NCBI RefSeq assembly: GCF_029852145.1
Contig: NC_079974.1
Location: 14,755,582-14,819,581, forward strand
Length of the DNA: 64,000 bases
Origin: Microplitis mediator
Taxonomy: Eukaryota > Arthropoda > Insecta > Hymenoptera > Braconidae
Direction of reading: 5' to 3'
The notes beneath the pieces were generated by a model. The model had not been told where the DNA came from. It worked only from the letters and a program-made list of their open reading frames with translations, and did not search any database. This document shows positions 1 through 12,492 of the stretch, piece by piece (within the stretch, counting starts at the first letter, position 1; each line of letters opens with the position of its first letter). The position numbers were made by a program, and so were the translations under genes.

Positions 1-105
1 TATTGTTGGACTCATAAAGAAAAATCTTTTTTAATTGAACTAATTTAATAGTTTGAATCATCAAATAACGAATTGTTTAACTACATATAATTTTTTTATT
101 GACAG

Positions 106-796
106 ACATTCACAGCATGGTGCAATTCGCATCTTCGAAAAGCTGGTACATCGATAGATTCAATCGAAGACGATTTCAGGAATGGCTTAAAACTTATGTT
201 GTTATTAGAAGTAATTTCGGGTGAGACATTACCAAGACCCGATCGCGGAAAAATGCGCTTCCATAAAATTGCCAATGTTAATAAAGCTTTAGATTATATT
301 GCTAGTAAAGGTGTAAAATTAGTATCCATTGGAGCAGAAGGTAAATTTGAAAAATAAAATAGTCATTATAGATAAATATTTTAATTGGTATTTGTAATAT
401 TACAGAAATCGTTGATGGAAATTTAAAGATGACTTTGGGTATGATTTGGACGATAATTCTTCGTTTTGCAATTCAGGATATTTCTGTAGAAGAAATGACT
501 GCCAAGGAAGGTTTACTATTATGGTGTCAACGAAAAACAGCTCCTTACAAGAATGTCAATGTTCAAAACTTCCATTTATCATTCAAAGATGGTCTTGCTT
601 TTTGTGCTCTTATTCATCGTCATCGTCCAGATCTTATTGATTATAATCGATTAAGTAAAGATAATCCATTGGAGAATCTTAATACAGCGTTTGATGTTGC
701 TGAAAAGTATCTTGATATCCCACGCATGTTAGATCCAGATGGTAATACATAAACATATATATATTTTTTTTAAATATATTTAATCATAATTATTTA

Positions 797-845
<49 letters not shown>

Positions 846-3569
846 GTTATAAATATTCGAAGATCGATTTTAATTTATTACGGTCAATAGATTTAATCAA
901 CACTCCTAAACCGGATGAAAGAGCCATCATGACTTACGTATCCTGCTACTACCACGCTTTTCAAGGTGCTCAGCAGGTCAGCGGAGAGTCGTGTGTCATG
1001 CCCACTTACCCTATGATTTATTTTTCTAATTACTAATTTAATCATACGATTGTTTAAAATTATTTTTTTTTTTAACTTCGTTTATTAACATTTGCCATTA
1101 ACATTATATACTTAATCGATACATATATATTTTAACAAAGCATGGTGTTTGGTTTTTTTTTCGAATGTGATTTTTTTTTTATAGACATGCGAAGTACGGC
1201 AATGCCGGACGAAAGAGCTGTGATGACCTACGTTTCCTCATACTACCATTGTTTCAGTGGAGCACAAAAGGTGTGTGTTGTGTGAGTGATATTTACATAA
1301 CTTGAAATGCTTATTAAATTAAGTAATTAATTAATTAATTAATAACAAGCGAAACTGCATGAAGCATGAAAAATTAATTAATAATAAATATAATTACGTA
1401 AATTATAAAAAAATAAAACATAGAATAATTTTTAGGCTGAAACTGCAGCAAATAGAATTTGCAAAGTGTTGAAAGTTAATCAAGAAAATGAACGTTTGAT
1501 GGAAGAATACGAAAGATTAGCTTCTGATCTTTTAGAATGGATTCGAAGAACTATGCCTTGGTTAGCTAGTCGACAAACTGACAATTCTCTAGCAGGTTGT
1601 CAAAAAAAACTCGAAGAATATAGAACTTATCGTCGTAAACACAAGCCTCCACGTGTTGAACAAAAAGCTAAACTTGAAACAAATTTCAATACACTTCAAA
1701 CAAAACTACGACTAAGCAATCGACCAGCATACATGCCTACCGAAGGCAAAATGGTTTCGGATATTAATAAAGCTTGGAAAGGTCTTGAGTTAGCCGAAAA
1801 AGCTTTTGAAGAATGGCTATTGTCTGAAATGATGCGTTTAGAACGTTTGGAGCATTTAGCACAAAAGTTTAAACATAAAGCTGATGCACATGAAGATTGG
1901 ACAACAGGTAAAGAAGAGATGTTAACATCTCAGCACTTCCGTCAGTGCAAGCTCAATGAACTTAAAGCGTTAAAGAAGAAGCATGAAGCTTTTGAATCTG
2001 ATCTGGCTGCCCATCAAGATCGTGTTGAACAAATTGCGGCTATTGCTCAGGAACTCAAGTAAATATTGATCAATTTTTTCAATTTATAAATTAAATATGT
2101 TTTTTTTTTTAATAATTTTTTTTTTTCTTGTAGCACATTAGAGTACCATGACAGCGCTTCCGTAAATAGTAGGTGCCAGCGTATCTGTGATCAATGGGAT
2201 CGTTTAGGAACTTTAACACAACGTAGACGTCAAGCTCTTGATGAAGCTGAACGAATTCTTGAAAAAATCGACGTACTTCATTTAGAATTCGCAAAACGTG
2301 CTGCGGTATGTTCAATATTTATAAATATATTTATGATAAATTATTGTATTAATAATTATTATTTTATAGCCATTTAATAATTGGTTGGATGGAACAAGGG
2401 AAGATTTAGTTGATATGTTTATCGTTCATACAATGGAAGAAATTCAAGGCTTAATGGACGCTCATGCGGCATTCAAGGCTACTCTTGGTGAAGCCGATAA
2501 AGAGTATAACTCGATTGTGGGTCTAGTTCGTGAAGTTGAATCTATTGTCAAACAATTCCAGATTCCTGGTGGACTTGAAAATCCATACACAACACTTACA
2601 GCTTTAGATCTTACGAAAAAATGGAGTGATGTAAGGCAGCTAGTGCCACAACGTGATGGTACACTTCAAGCAGAATTACGTAAACAGCAAAATAATGAAC
2701 TTCTCCGAAGGCAATTTGCTGAAAAAGCTAATGCCGTTGGACCATGGATTGAACGACAGCTTGATGCAGTCACTGCTATTGGTCTCGGACTTCAAGGTAC
2801 ACTTGAAGATCAATTACATCGTCTCAAAGAATATGAACAAGCAGTTTATCAATACAAAGCACATCTTGAAGAACTTGAAAAGATTCATCAAGCTGTTCAA
2901 GAAGGAATGATTTTCGAGAATCGGTACACGCAATACACAATGGAAACATTACGTGTTGGGTGGGAACAGTTATTGACGTCTATTAACCGTAATATCAATG
3001 AAGTTGAAAACCAAATTCTTACCCGTGATTCCAAGGGTATTACACAAGAACAATTGAATGAATTTCGCAGTAGTTTCAATCATTTCGATAAGAATCGAAC
3101 TGGTCGATTGGCTCCTGAAGAATTTAAATCGTGCCTTGTATCCCTTGGTTACTCAATTGGTAAAGATCGTCAAGGTGACATTGATTTCCAACGTATTCTT
3201 GCAATCGTTGATCCTAACAGTTCAGGATATGTTCAATTTGATGCCTTCCTTGATTTTATGACGCGCGAATCCACAGATACTGACACTGCGGAACAAGTTA
3301 TTGACAGCTTCCGTATACTTGCTGGTGACAAGGTAATTATTATTATAATCAATTGTATTATTTATATTTTTAATATATTTTACATTCACATGAATTTTAT
3401 TTTTTTTTAGCCATACATTTTGGCTGATGAATTGAGGAGAGAATTACCACCTGATCAAGCTGAATACTGTATTCAGCGAATGCCACCTTTCAAAGGACCT
3501 AATGCTCAGCCTGGTGCCCTTGATTATCGCTCATTCTCAACGGCTCTATATGGGGAATCAGATCTTTAA
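106..3569 (+). CDS. Actn: Alpha-actinin, 5'-partial (actin cross-linker)
   Basis: Spliced exons read from the sequence: 106-340, 406-741, then either 891-976 or 1185-1270, then 1436-2058, 2134-2305, 2370-3332, 3411-3569; all junctions are GT-AG and keep frame. The upstream exon(s) with the start codon and the beginning of the first calponin-homology domain lie outside the window. In order the protein shows the rest of the CH1/CH2 actin-binding region (AWCNSHLRKAG, then LLLWCQRKTAPY), a neck, four spectrin repeats with long charged helices, and C-terminal EF-hands. The first EF loop (DKNRTGRLAPEE) keeps acidic/oxygen ligands at positions 1, 3, 5 and 12. The second loop (DPNSSGYVQFDA) ends in Ala rather than Glu, so it probably does not bind calcium. 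The C-terminus GESDL is the usual alpha-actinin PDZ-binding tail. Family role: antiparallel dimer cross-linking actin filaments at Z-discs and adhesion sites. Identity is very secure. Confidence 0.97.
798..846 (+). repeat. (ATT)n microsatellite in Actn intron
   Basis: An uninterrupted run of about 16 ATT triplets within the intron before alternative exon A. Confidence 0.95.
891..976 (+). other. Actn: Actn alternative exon A
   Basis: 86-nt exon reading DLINTPKPDERAIMTYVSCY and then YHAFQGAQQ, bounded by AG (889-890) and GT (977-978). It follows a single overhanging G from the exon ending at 741. It has the same length and phase as the exon at 1185-1270, so only one of the two can be used per transcript without breaking the frame. 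It encodes the end of the actin-binding domain. Confidence 0.9.
1185..1270 (+). other. Actn: Actn alternative exon B
   Basis: 86-nt exon reading DMRSTAMPDERAVMTYVSSY and then YHCFSGAQK, bounded by ATAG and GTGTGT. It is homologous to exon A (shared PDERA.MTYVS.YYH.F.GAQ) but diverged, so it is a tandem exon duplication. Alternative exons at this position are known in Drosophila Actn, where they distinguish muscle and non-muscle isoforms. Which of the two is the muscle form here cannot be read from sequence. Confidence 0.9.
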
Positions 3570-3582
3570 AATTTTAATCATT

Positions 3583-3618
<36 letters not shown>

Positions 3619-4147
3619 TAATCGTAAGATCGTTTTATGATCTTTGAATGTCAGAAATACAACAAAATGTTTTACAACTAATCATTATCCGTGACTGACA
3701 ACAAGAAATTTATTAGAAATGTAAAATCATTACAGTTTTTACCGCTTACATGTACATTCAATGAATACAAAGCTTCCAACATACGCCCCGAAATAATGGT
3801 GTGATAAACAAAACTATAATTAATATATATTTTTAGTCAATAAATAACGAGCGCTACTTTTTAAGGCATTAAATTTGTTTGCCATATATTTTTAGCCAAT
3901 TAATAATCGATTGGCTTTTAAAACTTTACTTTGATGAATTTTTCGTAAAAAAAAATCTACTTGTTATTTTTTATTATTATTTTTTTTTTTTTATTATAGT
4001 TTTTATTTTGAAAATTTTTCTTTATTTTATTTATTTATTTATTATTATTATTTTTTTTCCGATTTTTTGAAGTCTAATAAGAAAAGTGCTTGTAGACTTG
4101 ATGAAGTAGATAATCGATAATAATCATTAAGATAATCATGCAAACTA

Positions 4148-4222
<75 letters not shown>

Positions 4223-6040
4223 ATATCAAACTATTATAAAATATAATAAATTTCACATATCGATTATCGAGAATACAGAGCTTTTGCTCGCGATCAAAAT
4301 ACGATAACTATTTGACAAAAAACAATGCGCGGCCCAACGAAGTAAACGAATGAATTGAATTCAAAGATAAATGTAATAACTAGCCACTAATAAAATGTAT
4401 TTTATTAACCTTATATATTAAGATAATTAGACGCACTTGATGCGGTTACAAAAGAAGTAAAAAAAAAAAGAGAGAAACAAATTTATTTATTTATTTATTT
4501 GTCTTATCAATATAATGATAACGAAACGTAATAGAGAAAAAAATAATTTTTTTCTCAGACTATTTATTTTTATAAATATCTTAGATGCAACGTCATAACG
4601 TATATATCAATGTCAAAATCAAATTTTTAAAAATTATTATCTTTGTACAATAAATGATTTTTAATTAAGTGAAAAAATTAAAAAAAAAAATTTTTCAATT
4701 AAATATTTTAAAAATAAAACCGAATAAAAACGAATTTATCATGATATTAATCATCTATTATGTGTATCATATATTACAATCGATACAAATGAGAGTAATA
4801 AATTATTTATATTTTGTTTGGCTTATTTAGGCTTGACGCTTTCTTCTTATTATTTGAAAAATCTTTAATGATATATAATAATTATATATATTATTTTTAA
4901 TTTTATTACGTACTATCTTGTTCGCTTTTATTTAATTTATAGGAAAATAGGACAACGCTGAATCATGCGAAAAGATTATACCATACATAAAATCTGGAAT
5001 TTTTTTTTTTTTTAAATATGTATTGAAAAATCAACCATAACATGCATACGCACGCACAATCACATTATTGTCATTTATTTAAGTGTACGATAACATTGTA
5101 ATTATATCTAACTCTATCTCATATGAACAATTATTTTTCGTTAGGCTCATTAATAAACTCTATATCACAAAAATAATGCAATATAAGAAAATGTCATTGT
5201 ATTTCGAGCGAAAAAGACTTTGAGGAATAAACGAATAATAAAAAATTTAAGTATTGGATATATATTTATTTATTAATGCGTTTCCTTATAAGAATAAAAA
5301 TACAAATAAGCATAAGGAAATTTTTTAATATCATTCATCCATATTTAACATAGAGAAATTTTAGTAAATTACTATATTTAGTAAACGAAAATTTTACGAG
5401 TTTCAATATAGAATTGAAAAAGACAAAAACAATGCAAAATCCAGAATAAAATTATATTTTATTAGCGTCCTTTCAATTTGGTTTTTTTCGATCCCAAAAC
5501 TTTTTGCTGTCTGTGAGTTTTTCGAGTTATAAAATTATGTTCAAAAATCAGAATTACTTAAAAAAAAAAACTTTTTTTTCATTGTAGTCATTCACGGTAT
5601 CAATAAAAAATTTATCGAATTAAATATTTTTTTATCTCGTATTTTATAAATAACTGGTCAAATTGTTTAAATAAATTTAGTTTTTTTTTTCTAAAATTTT
5701 ATTTTTCAATAACTAACAGCCACATTATTGATAAATCACACCACCTCAAATTTAATCTCGATCTAGATACATGGTTACTAAAACAATTACTGTATCTCCA
5801 AGTAGGGTATAACAGTCACTTTGGATTTTCTAACGTCTAAATAAATAGCAGATAAAAAATTTTTCAAAACTTTTTTTTTAAATAAACTCTTTTTTTCATA
5901 TAACTTACACTTAAAGAGTGTAAAATTGTTTAAAACATATCATTTAAAAATATGTTATGTTGACATATAAATTTTTAAATAAATTTTGTAACTCTAGCCT
6001 CTAGCGCCACCTGATTTATCATTGCCTGAAAGCGAATTAA
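3570..6040. other. Actn 3' UTR and intergenic AT-rich DNA
   Basis: No coding region seen. It starts with an (AAT)n run (about 3584-3618) right after the Actn stop, a (TA)n run at 4153-4217 and many short poly-A/T tracts. Several AATAAA-like hexamers occur (for example near 5225), so the Actn poly(A) site cannot be fixed by eye. Confidence 0.6.
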
Positions 6041-6150
6041 ACTTCCGAGTTTTGCGCAGCAGTCAAGTACTGTTGTGTGTGATTATAATAATTATATATT
6101 TTCCAAGTTTTGTTATAACATCAAATCAAGTGTCGTCGTACCTGGTAATA
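5990..6150 (+). promoter_or_regulatory. Possible promoter / non-coding first exon of the ZFYVE1-like gene
   Basis: A short stretch with higher GC than its surroundings (AGCGCCACCTG, TTTTGCGCAGCAG), ending in a GTAATA donor-like site near 6145, about 250 bp upstream of the ATG at 6399 with a (TA)n tract between. Placement rests only on composition and spacing. Confidence 0.25.
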
Positions 6151-6242
6151 ATAAAATAGATGCAATTAAAAGTTTATTTGTGTAACAAATACATTTTTTA
6201 TCAAAAATCTATTTTTGTATGTAAATTCATAAATATATACAT

Positions 6243-6360
<118 letters not shown>

Positions 6361-6398
6361 ATCTTAATTTTAAAGAGTAAAAATATTTTGACGGAATA

Positions 6399-8775
6399 AT
6401 GAGCGCTTTGGAACACTACAGTAGAGATCAACCTTCATGGAAAGGATGTAAAACAGATTCAAATAGTCCTGCTATCATGCAAAGCTTGGATAGTTTATCA
6501 ACTAGTAATAAAGACATTTATAACTTACCTTATAGTTGTCCATCAAATTATGGAGATTTATCAATTAATGGAATGTCACCTTTAAATGAAACTATTGATA
6601 AAAATTATTCAAATTTTTCCGAAATTTCAAATAGTTTTTTATTAATTGACGAAAAAGAATATCTGAAAGTGACGAATCTCGAAGAATTTATTGAAAAACT
6701 TGGTTTTACTGAAAAAAATTTAAAAATAAAAGTTGTATCTATTTTCGGAAATACTGGAGACGGTAAATCACACACATTAAATCAAACATTTTTTAATGGC
6801 AAAGAAGTATTTAAAACTTCAAGTGAACAAAATTCTTGTACTATGGGAGTTTGGGCAGCATTTGATCCACGACTTGGAGTTATTTGTTTAGATACAGAAG
6901 GACTTTTGGGTGTAACTGTTCATGAAAATGAACGAACACGATTATTACTTAAAGTACTTGCTGTTTCTGATATTGTTATTTATCGTACAAGATCTGAGAG
7001 ATTACACATGGATTTATTCACATTTCTTGGTGCTGCATCAAGAGCTTATAGTTTACATTTTCAAAGCGCCCTACAAGCTTTAAGTAGAAGAGAAGGAACA
7101 ATGAATACTTCTCGTACACTTGGTCCAAGTATTATTTTATTTCATGAAACCCGTCACACTCGTATCTTAACAAACAGTATTAAAATTTTTCAATTATAAT
7201 TTTATAAGTTTAGAAAAAATTATATACTTGAAATATAACAACAATAATAATATATTTTTATTACAGATACATCAGAGAGTCCCGAAGATATTTTACGAAA
7301 TCGTTTTACTCAAATGAGATTGGAAATTGATGCTTTCAGTTCAATAAAATATATTGGTGTACAAACGTTGAATCCACCAACAAATTACAATCCTCTTCGT
7401 ATTGCTATTAAAAATGAATTATACAATACGACTGTAAGATCCGCAAGAAAACCCCACCATGTGTACAATACTCTAAGAATATTAAATGATAAATTTTCTG
7501 GAGAACTTGAAAATAATTTAAATCATCTATTTTCTGATCAGTACTTTACTTGTCAAATAAGATGTCGCAGCTGTGATTGCAGATGTCGAAATAGTATGGG
7601 ACACCTTCGTGAGGGTATTCCTCATTGTAGTGAAACTAGGTTAATATAATTATGATTATTATAATTTTAAAAATCTTTTAATTTTGTACTACTTTTTCAC
7701 AGATGTCGTTATCAACATCAGTATGAAAATTTGGTATATATTTGCAAAAAATGTCATGCAAATGGTAATGAAGTTATAGTAACAAGTCGTACATTGCCTC
7801 AAAATGACAATAGTTGGTATGGATTAGCAAAGTATGCATGGTCTGGTTATGTTATTGAATGCCCACGTTGTGGTGAAATATATCGTAGCCGTCAATATTG
7901 GTATGGAAATAAAAATCCTGAAGATGCTGCAGTCCGAACTGAAATTACTCATGTTTGGAATATAGTAAGTATTCACCATTAATTATTGTTAGTTATTTAA
8001 ATATCAACAAAGTCATTTTTTTTAGCCTAATACAGGACTATCAAATCAAAATGCGGCTCAAAAAATAATTGACAGTGTAGCTTATCTTACTGAAGCTGTT
8101 ACAAATGCATCTATTCAACCAAAAAAAGCATTAACATCTTGGGTAGCTGATCAAGTTGCGCCTACTTATTGGCGACCTAATAATGAAATACAAAATTGTC
8201 ACCAATGTAAAGCATTATTTAGTCCTTTTGATACAAAACATCATTGTCGCTCATGCGGTGAAGGTTTTTGTGATAATTGTTCATCTAAAACAAAACCTGT
8301 GCCAGCAAGAAATTGGTTTACACCTGTACGTGTTTGTGACGATTGTTTCTCAAAAGATAATAATTCGAATGAAACTGCCGCTGAAATTATTGAAAGAGAT
8401 GTTAGTGTTAGAAAAGTCAGTGAGCATGTTGTTTCAACTTTAAACGCATTTGGAACTGTATTGACTTATTCAAAATGTAAATATTTGTACTTAAATTTAA
8501 TTTTGTATATATTATCATACAACAAATAGTAATAATACATATTTTATTTAGCGCTAATTAAAGACACCGTTCGACCAACATATTGGGTACCTGATTCTGA
8601 ATTAATTAATTGTTGTATATGTGATAAACCATTTTCGGATATTTTACCATTTCATCACTGTAGAGATTGTGGTCGTGGTGTATGTCAAGATTGTTCACAA
8701 CATCGTAAACCTGTACCACGTCGTGGTTGGGATAAACCAGTTCGTGTATGCGATTCTTGTGTTAAAAGTGATTGA
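6399..8775 (+). CDS. ZFYVE1: Zinc finger FYVE domain protein 1-like (DFCP1)
   Basis: Five exons: 6399-7176, 7267-7639, 7703-7964, 8026-8476, 8552-8775. All have GT-AG junctions and matching phases, giving 695 residues (human ZFYVE1 is 777). From the N-terminus: an unconserved leader; a P-loop NTPase-like domain with Walker A GNTGDGKS at residues 117-124 followed by CLDTEG; a Cys-rich block (RCRSCDCRC, then CKKC, ECPRCGE) that may form a zinc ribbon; and two C-terminal FYVE fingers starting near residues 517 and 630, each with PTYW at the start and HHCR.CG (HHCRSCGEGFC, HHCRDCGRGVC). This order, NTPase plus tandem FYVE, is diagnostic of DFCP1, a PI3P-binding protein of ER/Golgi membranes that marks omegasomes where autophagosomes form. 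The ATG is the first in the exon and lies directly after a stop-rich AT tract. Possible poly(A) signal AATAAA at 9064. Confidence 0.95.
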
Positions 8776-11160
8776 CCATAAAAAAAATTAATCAGTAATG
8801 GTAAATATTAAAAAATATTCATAATGTTTTACGAAATTGTTTAGAGTATTATTTATTTTCGTTATTGAATTGAAGAAATATTTATGAATAATATTTAAAC
8901 ATAAGAAAATAATTTTTGATTCTATTTTTTTTTCTTGAGACAAAAAAAAAAAAAAAAACAGATACAAAAAGAGAAGTGCCATAAGTGGAATTTATTTTTT
9001 AATTAAATATAACCAATTTAACTATCAATCTGTTCATGTGTTTTTAATGAAAAACTAATTTATAATAAAATGCGTGATTGATAAATATATTATAAATTAT
9101 AAATAATTTATATTTATCTAATAATATTACTGATGTTATAAAAATATTTTATAATAGTATTTTTTATTGCAATGCAAATAATCTATACTCGGCTGTGAAT
9201 TGACTATCGAAAGCGCATTTTTATCAACTGTCAGAAATACGAAGCACGTCAAGTACATTCCATTGTTTACGTATTTACATCTTTGTAGTTTTATTTTTAA
9301 ATTTAAATAAAAATAATATAATAATTGTCTCCACTGTCTTTTTCTTCATCTTTCTATCATTTTGAACACAATTTTTTACTGTACTGTTCAATACAGTCAT
9401 TAAAAAATAAACCTCAATCGTTCATAAAAGCTAAATTTAAAAGGACTTATCCGCAGTAAAAAATTAAGTCCATCAATATTATATTTAAACAAAATTTTTA
9501 GTAATTTGATAATTAAACTTTATTTAATTATTCCTTGAAATTAATTAATTAATGATCGACAAAAATTTTTTAAATTTTAAAATGAGCGGCATTATTTCAA
9601 AAACATTTTTTTTTATTCTTGTACCTAAGATTACGCATGCGTAAAGTATTCTACTGTAGATTTGTAAACGTAACTATTGTACTGAATATTTTTGTGATTT
9701 GTGACGTTTCAACATGGTTTCTCTGATCAGCTGGGTGTTGTGCAGTGTTGTGTAGATGCATGAGTGTATGCTTGCAATGCTCGTCTTCGTTAAATTTTCT
9801 AAGGCCATCGTCTATCGCCGTGTACACGTAAGTGCTTTGTTACAGGGAATAAATATAAAATAATAATATATGATGTGATGTGTGTTTGTGTTATTATTTA
9901 ATATTGTTATTGTTTTTTTTTAACAATTAATATAAAATAAACTATAAACGTACGATCATAAAACAATATTTAATATACTAAATGGCCCACTTAAATTTTT
10001 ATTAATTTTTTAAAATATATTTTTTTGATAGCATAAAAAATATATTATTTATTTATGCTGAAGTTTATTTAGTAAATAATTATTTGTAAATTAAATAATA
10101 ATTATGACGCGTTAAATAGAACGATAACCATACGAAATAATACAGCCAAGTAAAAAATAAAAAGAGACTATAATTTTCAATTTTATTTAAAAGTTTATGA
10201 TATGTTATTTACTATTAATATATTATTTTATTAAAACATAATTATTTCGAGTTTTTAAATTTATTTCAAGTTTTGGGAATTGTGTGCAAGTGTAGCCATT
10301 TTCATGCTTACTCGAGTTTCGTAATCATTATCAACTCCATATTTGAATTCAACAAGTAACACAGTCTCGTGCATTTTACAATATTTTATTAATTACACTA
10401 AATAATGTTACAATAGAGTATTTAATTAATTGAGTAATTAAATTATTTATTTTATTTTTTCAATAATCTATATGATTTTTATAAATCAAGAAAATTTAAT
10501 TTTTAAAATCTGTTTCATATTTTTTATGCTTTCTTTCTAATTTCATAATTTTCTAAGCATAACAAAATAATAATAATAATAATAATTTAAATAATCAACT
10601 CGATAAAATATTATGATGCTAAATAAAATAAAAATTTTTGAAAATAAGTAAATTAACGTATAAATACATTTATACTTTATAATAATACAATATAATTTCA
10701 GCGCCATTTCAGTTCATTGCTGTTGCAGCTGAAATAAAAGTTTAAATTACTTAATTACTATTATTATTATTATAAAACCCGACTCATAATTATGTTTTTT
10801 CATTAATTATAATCTGTTGTTTCTAAATTAATTAGTATTCCCTTGCAGTTGTGAATACTCCAAATCGTTGTCCACCATTTTGTCGCCTCATTAAAAGAAT
10901 AAACAAATGGCGCAATTGGTCCGCCGGGTTTGAGATTATTATTCGAATGAACTTGCAACGTCAACAAAAAAAATAATCATATACTAATTTACCAATTTTT
11001 CATACATCTTAATGTTGCGTTATTGTAGTTCCTAATGGAGGATAGATACTAAAAAAAAAAAGAATTGTTACTATCAGTTACCACAAAATTGATAAAACAA
11101 TCAGTTTTGTAATGTTAAGAAAGTTAGTATAGTTGGGGGTGTGTTGAAGCACTGTCGAAC
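8776..11160. other. Intergenic region with a possible upstream exon
   Basis: No protein-coding exon recognised. The stretch 9640-9835 is less AT-rich, contains TTACGCATGCGTAA (an NRF-1-like palindromic core) and ends in a strong donor-like GTAAGT at 9828. It could be a distal non-coding first exon of the downstream forkhead gene, or an unrelated promoter. A second GC-richer patch lies at 10850-10950. The rest is AT-rich DNA without visible structure. Confidence 0.35.
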
Positions 11161-11169
11161 CAACTAGCC

Positions 11170-11182
11170 GTTGCTTGGCAAC
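11170..11182 (+). promoter_or_regulatory. X-box-like (RFX) motif, distal
   Basis: GTTGCTTGGCAAC, an imperfect palindrome of the form GTTGC-N3-GCAAC, the half-site layout bound by RFX-family factors. It lies about 900 bp upstream of the forkhead gene ATG. Single motif match, so only suggestive. Confidence 0.4.
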
Positions 11183-11530
11183 AACATCTTATTAACTTAT
11201 GGCCGCCAAACCAAACGCTATTGATGCCTATGTCGCCTTTTTTTAATTGTTGAATTCATCATATACATATACTTTTTTTATTTTTTTATGTGAGTGTAAT
11301 TTTTAAAAAATAAATAACTGTCACAACAAACATTGATATTTAGTATTGAAAAAAGTTGAATGATAAACAATAATATTTTATTATTTATAATAAAGGAAAA
11401 TTAATTTAAAAGTATGTTTTAAAAAATGACATCCTTAATTGTGTTAAACTAAATTTTTATAACAACGAACGAATTAAATTTTAGGTGAGATCTTTGATGA
11501 CACGCGACTTAATAAATAATTTCGATAAAC

Positions 11531-11570
11531 GTTTCCATAGCAACGCATATATAGTACCACGTATATAAAG
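11531..11570 (+). promoter_or_regulatory. X-box plus TATA box, candidate FOXN promoter
   Basis: GTTTCCATAGCAAC (11531-11544) fits the RFX X-box consensus closely, and TATATAAAG (11562-11570) is a good TATA box 18 bp further on. Transcription would start near 11595, giving a 5' UTR of roughly 480 nt before the ATG at 12077. Function is inferred from motif quality and position. Confidence 0.45.
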
Positions 11571-12076
11571 ATACTAACTTAGACATACTCTTCCTAGAGA
11601 GAAACCAAGAGAAAAAAAAAAGAGATGAATCAGATAGAAGAAAATATTAGTAGTCCTTGCAGCGCCACAACGCGTTTTACTGTGGCTATTTCTGACGACA
11701 CGTCTACGACGTCGTCAACGGTTTTTTTTATCATGGGCACATCGTGTTTTATATTTAGATAGGAACATAACTGAAATTAGATGCTTGTATCAAGAACGAA
11801 GAGATAAACGCCAGCCGATGAAATCCGAGGTGGCAACTTCCTTCTTTTCAATCCTGTCCAAATATCTTAATAAATTTATTTCTTTTTGCATGGATATAAT
11901 ATAATCATATCATACTGTTTATTTTAATAATAAATTATCATTTATCAATTGATGTTGTCATTATTCATTAATTATAGATTATTAATCTTTATTTCAGTGA
12001 TCGGCAAATTTATTTAGTGTCTGTCAGGACTAAAGAAAAATAATTAATTTGAAAAATATAAAAAAAAAGAAAAAAA

Positions 12077-12445
12077 ATGGCACCAGACAGACCCGATCAA
12101 TCGGGATTGGAGACAACATGTAATTTAACCGTTACACGAGTTTTTAATATTGGCGATGCAGTAGTGACACTGAAAGAAGCAGATAATGCTAGTGCATTTG
12201 CTGACAAGAATAATGTTAATATAGGTGATATAGCTTCATCAGATATTATCAATAATCCTCCGATTGTTAAAAATCTAAATGAATTTGGTAGTGCATTAAT
12301 AGTTAAACAAAATCAATCCGACGACGATCTTACGTCGTTAACGTGGCTTCATCAGCAAAATCTTCTTAAAGGGTTAGAAATTTCAAGTCCTACCAAAAGT
12401 ATCAAAGATGAAAATATTAATAATAACAACAATAATAATAATATT

Positions 12446-12492
<47 letters not shown>

